Shown piece by piece: positions 57,200-64,000 of a stretch of DNA of 64,000 nucleotides (positions are counted from its first letter, which is position 1; every line of letters starts with the position of its first letter). The notes under the pieces were generated by a model. The model had not been told where the DNA came from and made no database searches. It worked only from the letters and a program-made list of their open reading frames with translations. The position numbers and the translations under genes were made by a program. Source of the stretch: Petaurus breviceps papuanus (Eukaryota > Chordata > Mammalia > Diprotodontia > Petauridae); assembly GCA_028583685.1 (NCBI GenBank), contig JAMXIF010001253.1:69677799-69741798 (forward strand), given 5' to 3'.

Positions 57200-57440
57200 A
57201 TCTGTTAATTTAATAACTCTAGTGTTCTCTTCCCAACACAGCTGAGTTGCTAAATTTTGGCCTGTGTGTCTTCACAGAATCTGCGTCTAAATGTTTGGAT
57301 AATAAGCTAATTGAAAACTTCCCCCTACAGGCCAGTTCTGAAACAAGCCCCCTTTTGGCAGCTGTGCTCCAGGAGAGTTTGAAGAAATATATGATGGCGT
57401 GTAGGCAGAACCAAGACACTAACAATATGTTAAATAATTA
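57200..57440 (-). repeat. Unassigned repeat pair, copy 2
   Basis: 'agctgagttgctaaattttg', 'gcagctgtgctccaggagag' and 'ccaagacactaacaatatgt' are the reverse complement of 53745-53985 (roughly 80% by eye). Confidence 0.6.
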
Positions 57441-57449
57441 GTAACTTAC

Positions 57450-57865
57450 AATTAAAGAGAAATAAGGAAAGCAGGCAAATAATAGCAATCTTAACATTTT
57501 GAAATGCCTCACCAGGAATGGAAATACAAATATAATTGTCTTAAAGCTGAAAGAAGGTACATCTCCAAATTACATTCTAGAACTAGAGTCAAAATGAAGA
57601 GATTTAATAGGGAAAATCATTCAGTTGGAATTAAAATTAAAAAAAAAAACAACCCACAGTAGCAGCAGGAGGAGAAAGAGCAGATGAGTAGAAAATAATT
57701 GAAACTTATGTTTCAGAAAATATCACCTGCTCCAGCCTCCGGATTATGAATCATGTTTTTGACCGATGTTTTGAGATTTGTCTGTCTTCTGATACTTCTC
57801 CTTTCTCCAATTGATCTTCCTTTACATCCCTGCATTTTGATCTCAACTTAATCTACTCCAGATTC
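57450..57865. other. no recognisable feature
   Basis: An A-run at 57630-57650; otherwise unassigned. Confidence 0.4.
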
Positions 57866-57867
57866 AT

Positions 57868-58300
57868 AGAAGCAGCTAGATGGCTCAGTGGATAGAGCAC
57901 TAGGCCTCTGGGAGTCAGCAAGACCTGAGTTCAAATCTGATCTCAGATGCTTATAAAGCTATATGATCTTGTTTGCCTCAGTTTTATTATCTGTAAAATG
58001 GGCATAATAATTGTAAAATGGGCATAAAATTAAATGGGCCTGGAGTCAGGAAGACTTGAGTTCAAATCCAGCCTCAGACACGCACTAGCTGTGTGACCCT
58101 GGGCAAGTCAGTTAACCTCTGTTTTCCTTATTCTACTGGATAAGGAAATGGTGAACCACTCAAGTATCTTTGTTAAGAAAACCCAATGGAGAGTACTGAT
58201 GTGCTCTGGTTTGTGCCCAGGATTGTTGTGAGGATCAAATGAGATAATTGTAAAGCAATTAGCATAGGGCCGGGCACATATATAGTAAGTGCTATGTCAG
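57868..58300 (+). repeat. Composite of two SINEs
   Basis: A SINE (57868-58029, 'agcagctagatggctcagtg' to 'ctgtaaaatgggcataataa') is interrupted at 58030-58205 by a partial MAR1-like copy ('gggcctggagtcaggaagac' to 'gagtactgatgtgctctgg'). It resumes with 'gattgttgtgaggatcaaat'. A 'tgtaaaatgggcataa' repeat precedes the break. Confidence 0.7.
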
Positions 58301-58665
58301 TGTTGCTGTTCAGACATGTCCAAGTCTCCATGATCCTGTGTACTACACCGTCCATGGAGTTTTCTTGCAAAGATATCAGAGTGATTTGCCATTTCCTTCT
58401 CCAGTGAATTAGGATAAACAGAAGTTAAATGACTTACTCATACAGCTAGTAAGTGTCTGAGGTTGGATTTGAACTCAGGTCTTCCTGACTCCAAAGCTAA
58501 GGTTCTATCCACTGAACCACCTAGTTGCCTTAAAGGCAAACAGAGGTTAAGCGACTTTCTCAGGGTGACATAGCTATTAAGTGTCTGAGGCTGGATTCAA
58601 GCTCAAGTTTACCTGACTCTGGGCCCAGCACTCTTACCCACTGCGGCACCCAGCTGCCTCCTATA
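58300..58665 (-). repeat. MAR1-like SINE and adjoining SINE
   Basis: 58300-58530 is an antisense MAR1-like copy ('atttgccatttccttctcca', 'ctatccactgaaccacctag'). 58535-58665 is a second antisense SINE end ('cttacccactgcggcaccca'). Confidence 0.75.
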
Positions 58666-58689
58666 TGTATCTTAATTATTATTATTCAA

Positions 58690-58870
58690 AGAGCAATGCA
58701 GCTGGAAGGCACCATAAAGATCACCTAGGCCAATCTCTTGATTTTGAGAAGAGGAAACTGAGTCCTAAAGAGATTATGTGGCTTATCCAAGGACATGCAG
58801 GTAAGAAGCATTCCAGCTGAGATTTGAAAACAGGTGCTCTAAAGTCAGGATTAATTCTCCTTCCTCTCCA
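58690..58870 (-). repeat. MIR-type SINE
   Basis: 'gctggaaggcaccataaaga', 'aggaaactgagtcctaaaga', 'tccaaggacatgcaggtaag'. Confidence 0.65.
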
Positions 58871-58879
58871 TAATAGCTC

Positions 58880-59700
58880 TTTATTCAAGAAGCACATTGA
58901 TAGAGAGTACAGCTTATAGTGGTTGATAATTCTTTGATTTGGTTTGTGGGCACTCTGTTACCAGACATGTTCACAGTCACAATAAGGGCTGGAGGATAGC
59001 TTTACAGCTTCATCAGAGATGTTTTGATGTGGTTTGATTTTCATGCAAAATGGTCTGCATTCCTGCATGTGTCCTCCAGCCCAGGTACAAATCTAGGTTC
59101 CGGCCACAAACAAACAGGGGATTCTTCCATGACAGGATGTAAAGTTCTTGAGAGTAGGAAAATATTGTGTTCTTTGTATTTGCATCTCCAGATCCTGAGC
59201 ATAGCTTCTAGTATATGATGGAGTTTAGTAGATGCTTTTCAATTTATTGATTATAATGTACTTCAGATAAGATAGGATATAGTAGCTACACAATATCCTT
59301 CCCCCTTTAATTTCTTTATTAGTGTGTGCTTAGTCACTGATTTAGTGCTGAGTGACCTTCGATGTCAAGTGGTCTATCTCCCCCCACTTAAAGTGATGCC
59401 CAGGGCCTAGGGTCGTTAAAGGATTTCTCGGCAGAAAGGGGTTTTGAAGTGAGATTCTCTGGATCCAATCTGGCACTCTTTGTAACATCATCTTATTTAA
59501 AAGAATCTAATGAGGAACATAAAATTGATGCCCTGTGACTTCATCTGTTCTCCTTGTCTTCTGGTCTTTCTCTAAAACAGTTTAGAAATCTCCAGACTGT
59601 TTCCAGACCAGGCCGTAGTCTCTGTAGACTCTGGATTCCAGACTATAAGGCTCTATTAACCTAGAACATTTTGACCCCATGTCCTTACATCTTACAAGTA
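58880..59700. other. no recognisable feature
   Basis: A 64-codon plus frame at 59024-59218 overlaps L2-like text ('ttctagtatatgatggagtt'). Nothing else is assignable. Confidence 0.4.
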
Positions 59701-59704
59701 TGGG

Positions 59705-59890
59705 GAGGCAATGTGATAGGATAGGAATAGAGTTGTATCTGGAGTCCTAGTACCTGGCCTCTGTTGCTTATAACCTGTGTGACCTTGGGTAAATCACCTA
59801 ACTTTTATGCCTCAGGTTTTTCTCATTTGTAAAATGACAGGTTGGAACAAGATAGCCTCTGAGAGTGCTTCCAGGTTGAGATCTATGATC
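59705..59890 (+). repeat. MIR SINE
   Basis: 'gtgtgaccttgggtaaatca', 'tctcatttgtaaaatgacag', 'gtgcttccaggttgagatct'. Confidence 0.7.
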
Positions 59891-60195
59891 AATCAGTAAG
59901 AATTTATTAAGGACCTACTATGTGCCAGGTGGTTGTTGTTACTCAGTCTTGTCTGACTCTTAGTGACCCCTTTTAGGGTTTTCTTGGCAAGGATACTGGA
60001 GTGTTTTTGTGATTTCTTTTTCCAGTTCATTTTACAGATGAGGAAATTGAGGAAAACAGGGTTAAGTGACTTGCCCAGGGTCACACAGCTAGTGAGTGTC
60101 TGAGAGTGGATTTGAGCTCAGGAAGAAGAGTGTTTCTGCCTCTAGGCTTGGCATTCTATACCCTGTATCACCTGGCTGCCCAGGTACTGTGCTGT
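59891..60195 (-). mobile_element. MAR1-like SINE inserted in an L2
   Basis: L2 text 'tattaaggacctactatgtg' ends at 'ccaggt' (59935), and 'ccaggtactgtgctg' resumes at 60179. Between them is an antisense MAR1-like SINE ('gttgttgttactcagtcttg', 'ttttcttggcaaggatactg', 'cacagctagtgagtgtctga'). Confidence 0.8.
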
Positions 60196-60812
60196 AATCT
60201 GACCTTACTTTGAAAATTGAGACCACCTTGCTAAGTCAATGCAGCAATGCACATACTTCATATTGGTTAGGGAATCTATGGCTGTTCCCAGGAAAGATCC
60301 CAACACCTAAGGATCTTATTGTATTTCTACTACAATGCTATAGTTACAGAACATTCTTCCTCAACATGTCTGCAAATTCACAATGGAATTGTGTGATATA
60401 GGACTCAAAAATTGTCTCTAAGACAACTGAGACCAAGTTCGCAGGTGAGGAGAAATATCAGTAGGAACTTGGAATATTAGCACCATACCTGAGCAGTGTT
60501 TCTCAGAGTGGCTGGTAAGGGGGAGACAGTGAAGTCCCCAAGGAGTGCCAGGGCAAAACTGCCAGGCTGATGACAAATGGCTGTTTTGTGCTAGTAGCAG
60601 TTGTTAATTGGGGCTGAGAAGACTTCCCTCACTCTGCCTGATTCCCCTACGGGAGATGATATTGATTAAGTTACCTTTAGTGTATTCAGAACTGCTTATT
60701 ATCTACTTCTCCCCTTCCCCACATCTCCTCTGGGGGCCAGGAGAGTCTCTCCAATGAGGCTAAAAAAAAGGAAAATATTACTGTGATAATATATTATCAG
60801 ATAATGATTCAG
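60196..60812. other. no recognisable feature
   Basis: Unassigned, with GC-rich islands near 60620-60640 and no CpG cluster. Confidence 0.4.
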
Positions 60813-60814
60813 TC

Positions 60815-61110
60815 AGACATTGATGATGATGATGATGATGAATTAATAAATAACATTTATATAGCCCTTAACTATGTGTCAGGCACTATGCTATTAAGTA
60901 CTTTACCAATATTATCTAATTCGAGCTTCACAACAAACCTAAGAGGTGAGTGCTAATATTACTCCCCTTTTGTGTATGAGGAAACTAAGGTAGACAGAGT
61001 TAAATGATTTGCTGAGGGCCATACAGTTAGTGTTTGAGGTAGAATTTGAACTCAGGGTTTCTTGGTGCCAGGCCCAGCCCTCCGTGCACTATGGTGCCGT
61101 CTAGTGGCCA
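60815..61110 (-). repeat. CORE-SINE with GAT microsatellite tail
   Basis: A (GAT)n tract at 60820-60841, then 'gtgtcaggcactatgctatt', 'gtatgaggaaactaaggtag', 'gaatttgaactcagggtttc'. Confidence 0.75.
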
Positions 61111-61356
61111 GTTACATAGAATTTCAGCACAGCTACAAGTTATGAATGAATGGAAAGATCTCTGCAGTGTAAACAAAGGTAAGGGTGAATGAGCAAAATG
61201 AAGCACCATCTCCTGGCTAAGAAAGTTTGCCATTTCCTGATGTGACTCACCACACAGTACCTTCTGTGAGCAGGTGATTCTATGGAGACTGATGAGCACA
61301 GTGGAGTGGGTATGTTTTATATAGATGAAAGCATTTCTTACTGGCTAATGATCCCA

Positions 61357-61745
61357 AATAGATTCATCAATAAGCATATTTTAGGTATCTACTATATACC
61401 AATCATTGTGCTTCTTGGAAATAAGGATACCCAATTTTTTAAAAAGTCAAACAATTCCTTCTCTCAAGGAACTAATATTCCATTGCAGGGGGAGGGAATA
61501 CTCTGCTTGCATATAAGTAGGTACAAAATAGATAAAAGTCAATAAAAGTAATCTACTTCAGGATCACTAGTACTTAGGGACGGGGGATTCGGGGAAAGTT
61601 TTCATGTAGAAAGTGGTGGTGCTTGAGCTGAATTATGAAGGAAGCTAGAGATTCCAAGGGGCAGACATAAGGAGGGGGAGCATTCCAGACATGGGGGAAT
61701 GTGGAAAAGATGGTATTAAGCGCTAGGGGAATCTTTGGAATAAAT
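61357..61745 (+). repeat. L2 LINE fragment
   Basis: 'aggtatctactatataccaa', 'tctctcaaggaactaatatt', 'gcttgagctgaattatgaag' and 'gggagcattccagacatggg'. Confidence 0.7.
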
Positions 61746-61746
61746 T

Positions 61747-61832
61747 CAGGAATAGGGAACCTATGACCTTGAGGCCACATGTGATCCTCTAGGTCCTCAA
61801 GTGCAGTCCTTTGACTGAATCCCAATGTGTAG
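61747..61832. repeat. hAT-type MITE, left half
   Basis: 'aggccacatgtgatcctcta', 'ggtcctcaagtgcagtcctt' and 'tgactgaatccc' match the left half of 50.35 kb. Confidence 0.65.
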
Positions 61833-62365
61833 GGTACAGGGACCCCAAAAACTCATTACCCCAAATTTAACTCAGGCTTCTCAAAGTAGGAATTCAGTTC
61901 TCTCGAGAAGAGGGTATCACCTCCACTAGGATGGATAAGTGGAAGGAGGCCTGTTAGAAAAGACAAAGTGAGGTTATATCCCCTAGTGTAAAACCCCCTT
62001 CCCACCACTATCCCTTATTCCCATGGGCTGGGAGGTGGCTTACAATCTAGGTGCAAAAATTCTTTCCAAAGACAAAGAACAAGGAAACAGGGTAAAGCCA
62101 ATTCAAATGTACATGTCTTTATTTGGCAGACTTAATGCTGAGGTGGCAGGAAGCAGGGGGAAGGGTCACAAATTGGGCAATTTCTAGGAAACTGAAACTT
62201 AGGTCTGTTGGATTTTATCAAAGCCAGTCTTTACTTTCAAGACAGTTTCTCTCCCACCACGCTGAGGAGTCTTCACAGAGGTTATATCCCACTCACAAAC
62301 TTCAAAGAACATTTGTTAGAGTCAGCCTCCGACCCTAAATGCCTCTGACTCTAACTGTAACCCTA
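61833..62365 (-). mobile_element. Possible LTR-like insertion in the MITE
   Basis: The MITE seems to resume near 62366 ('tgttctgtgaagttttt'), leaving about 530 bases between the halves. On the minus strand these include 'gccaaataaagac'. Borders and family are uncertain. Confidence 0.25.
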
Positions 62366-62389
62366 TATTTGTTCTGTGAAGTTTTTACA

Positions 62390-62550
62390 AGCACACACAC
62401 ACACACACCCCTTGCCTAACCTTAAGTCCTTGGCCTATTTGGAATAGAGCTCAGAAATGCACAACTCTGAAAGGAACGCAGTCTCATAAAAACACACATA
62501 CAAATTTAGAATGACTCTGAGTGTGTGTGTGTGTGTGTGTGTGCGTGCAT
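62390..62550. repeat. CA and GT microsatellites
   Basis: (CA)n at 62391-62408 and (TG)n at 62520-62545, 110 bases apart and complementary. They could pair in single strands. Confidence 0.9.
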
Positions 62551-62599
62551 GCGTGTGCAAGCCCGCGTGCCTATGCCTATGTGTGTCACAGGTGGTTGG

Positions 62600-63135
62600 G
62601 AGGGAAGGAAACCAGTCAGAATTAATAAAATACAGGAGTTATGGGATATGCTGAAAAAAAATGCAGTTTTATTGTTTTAAAGTACGTAGGGAAAATAGGC
62701 TAATAAAGTGATGCCAAGTAGAAGTCCTATGGGAACCACTATAATAAAAGAAGAATATTTTTTATTAGGACATTAATATTTTGCATGTAAAGAAGTGGTG
62801 CCAAAGTATTTGAAAAGTGTTTTTCTCTAGGTTTTTTTTTCCTTGTTGCTAGCTGCCCTCTCACCCTTAAGAAATCTCTGCCCCAGAGCCTCACTTGCTT
62901 GAACGATGACTGCTCAGCCCAGATCACTGTTTCTGGAGGACTCCCACCCAGGCTCACTTCACTCCCTTCACTCCCTTCACTTTAATTTGATTCATTCTCA
63001 AGACTTCTCCAGAATTCTTCTCTTCCTCTCATCAGTCTTGTCTCTTAGTCAGTGATTTTCCTCTTCTCTTTCTCCAATCATTCTCCTCCCCATTTTCTTC
63101 TCCCCTTTATGTGTTGTATTTCCCCATGAGAATTT
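62600..63135. other. no recognisable feature
   Basis: A 72-codon minus frame (62739-62957) has no family match. 62966-62984 holds a 'tcactccct' duplication. Confidence 0.4.
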
Positions 63136-63139
63136 TCCC

Positions 63140-63250
63140 CTTTCCCTAAGGAATTTACATTCTACTGGGAGGATAAACCATGTATACAAATAAGTAACTT
63201 GAGAAGGGGTAAAGGATTAACAGGTAGGGAATGTCAAGGAGGAAGTACTT
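63140..63250 (+). repeat. L2 fragment
   Basis: 'ccctaaggaatttacattct' and 'actgggaggataaaccatgt'. Confidence 0.55.
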
Positions 63251-63259
63251 TCTAAGCAT

Positions 63260-63685
63260 ATGTTGTGTGTGATGCCAATGTGGTATCAGTAGCCCACTTC
63301 TCTTTCTCTGCCTTGGTTCGTTCACCCTGACATATGGCAGGTCTGACGGGCTGGGATTTCCTTGATTGGTTTTGATTCTCATTTTGTTTTTATTTTTGTC
63401 ATCACCATTAATAACCTCCCTGTTTCCTGAATATTCTCCCTCCTAATTAACTTTAAAAAATGGAAAACAAAACAAAACAAAACCTTGTAACAAGTAGTTG
63501 TAGTCAAGCAAACCATATCTCCACATTAGCCATGTACACAAATTTATGTCTTTGCATCCGATGTCCATAACCTTCCTGTCAAGAGGTGGCTAACATATTT
63601 TAGCATAGAACCTGGGGAGAGGGGAAGCATGATGAGCCATTGCTTTCATCAGAATCCTAAAGTCTTTCAAAATTATATTTCTTTA
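63260..63685. other. no recognisable feature
   Basis: A degenerate 'aaaacaaaac' run at 63465-63485; otherwise unassigned. Confidence 0.4.
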
Positions 63686-63689
63686 AAGT

Positions 63690-63951
63690 ATTGTTGTCTA
63701 TGTATAACTTGTTCTCAAAATTCCACTCATTTTACTCTTCTTCAATTCATACTACCCAGGATTCTTTGGAATCATTTCTTTCCTAATTTCTCATGGCACC
63801 ATAATATTTCATTATGTGTATATATATATATTTTTTCATAAATATATACATTTCATTATGGGTGTATATATATATATATATATATATATTCATCAAAATT
63901 TGTCCAGTCATTCCCCAAATGTCTAAGAGGCCATCTAAAGTATCCTTATAG

Positions 63952-64000
<49 letters not shown>
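63690..64000 (-). repeat. Older L1 3' end with TA expansions
   Basis: 'ctcatggcaccataatattt', 'catttcattatg' and 'ccagtcattccccaaatgtc' match the antisense L1 3' end, with TA microsatellites at 63818-63832 and 63867-63890. (TA)n from 63953 runs off the window edge. Confidence 0.6.

Noticed and set aside
62390-62550. CA and GT tracts as a possible hairpin element
   Set aside because: Complementary simple repeats arise by chance; no matching flanks or loop structure supports more.

Overview
This window is intergenic or deep intronic DNA from a marsupial genome. I find no host protein-coding gene, no tRNA or rRNA gene, no CRISPR array and no operon. The marsupial assignment rests on the mix of repeats: many copies of a short tRNA-headed SINE, longer MAR1-like CORE-SINEs, RTE-clade LINE ends, abundant MIR/L2/CR1(L3) fossils, and a mammalian L1 lineage accompanied by 'half-L1' (HAL1) elements. 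I cannot tell an American from an Australian marsupial from this sequence alone. Nearly every open reading frame lies inside a repeat.

Layout. 1-13.2 kb: old L2, MIR, RTE and SINE fragments, including a palindromic mariner-like MITE (2263-2786) carrying two later SINEs. 13.8-23.0 kb: a nearly full-length but decayed L1 on the minus strand (ORF2 about 14.0-17.9 kb, ORF1 20.9-21.9 kb, long 5' UTR to 23.05 kb). It is interrupted by a SINE beside the reverse transcriptase FADD motif and by a plus-strand HAL1 (18403-20821). 25-29 kb: CR1/L3 fossils with nested SINEs. 29.2 kb: a dimeric SINE. 33.05-34.25 kb: an ORF-less HAL1 derivative. 34.7-37.2 kb: L2. 37.5-41.4 kb: an old L1 split by a 2.8-kb HAL1 with a perfect 15-bp target duplication. 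42.7-49.4 kb: a solo-LTR-like insertion in a SINE, then a roughly 420-bp inverted duplication whose right arm was later broken by a HAL1 and by a dimeric SINE. 49.4-64 kb: hAT MITEs, L2, MIR, MAR1-like SINEs and microsatellites.

How the parts relate. The L1 and the HAL1s form one family. HAL1 keeps an L1-type 5' start (CAAGATGG motif), ORF1, the polypurine spacer that in L1 separates ORF1 from ORF2, and an L1-like 3' UTR, but has no ORF2. The copies form a series: L1 with both ORFs; HAL1 with ORF1 (37.9 and 46.0 kb); HAL1 with ORF1 lacking its RNA-binding part (18.4 kb); and a copy with no ORF1 (33.05 kb). All copies seen here are broken. The most unusual signals are an antisense reading frame recurring in three HAL1 5' UTRs (compare primate L1 ORF0), a probable 3' transduction, two stacked 5' starts on the L1, a dimeric SINE found twice, and three inverted-pair similarities between 37 and 57 kb.
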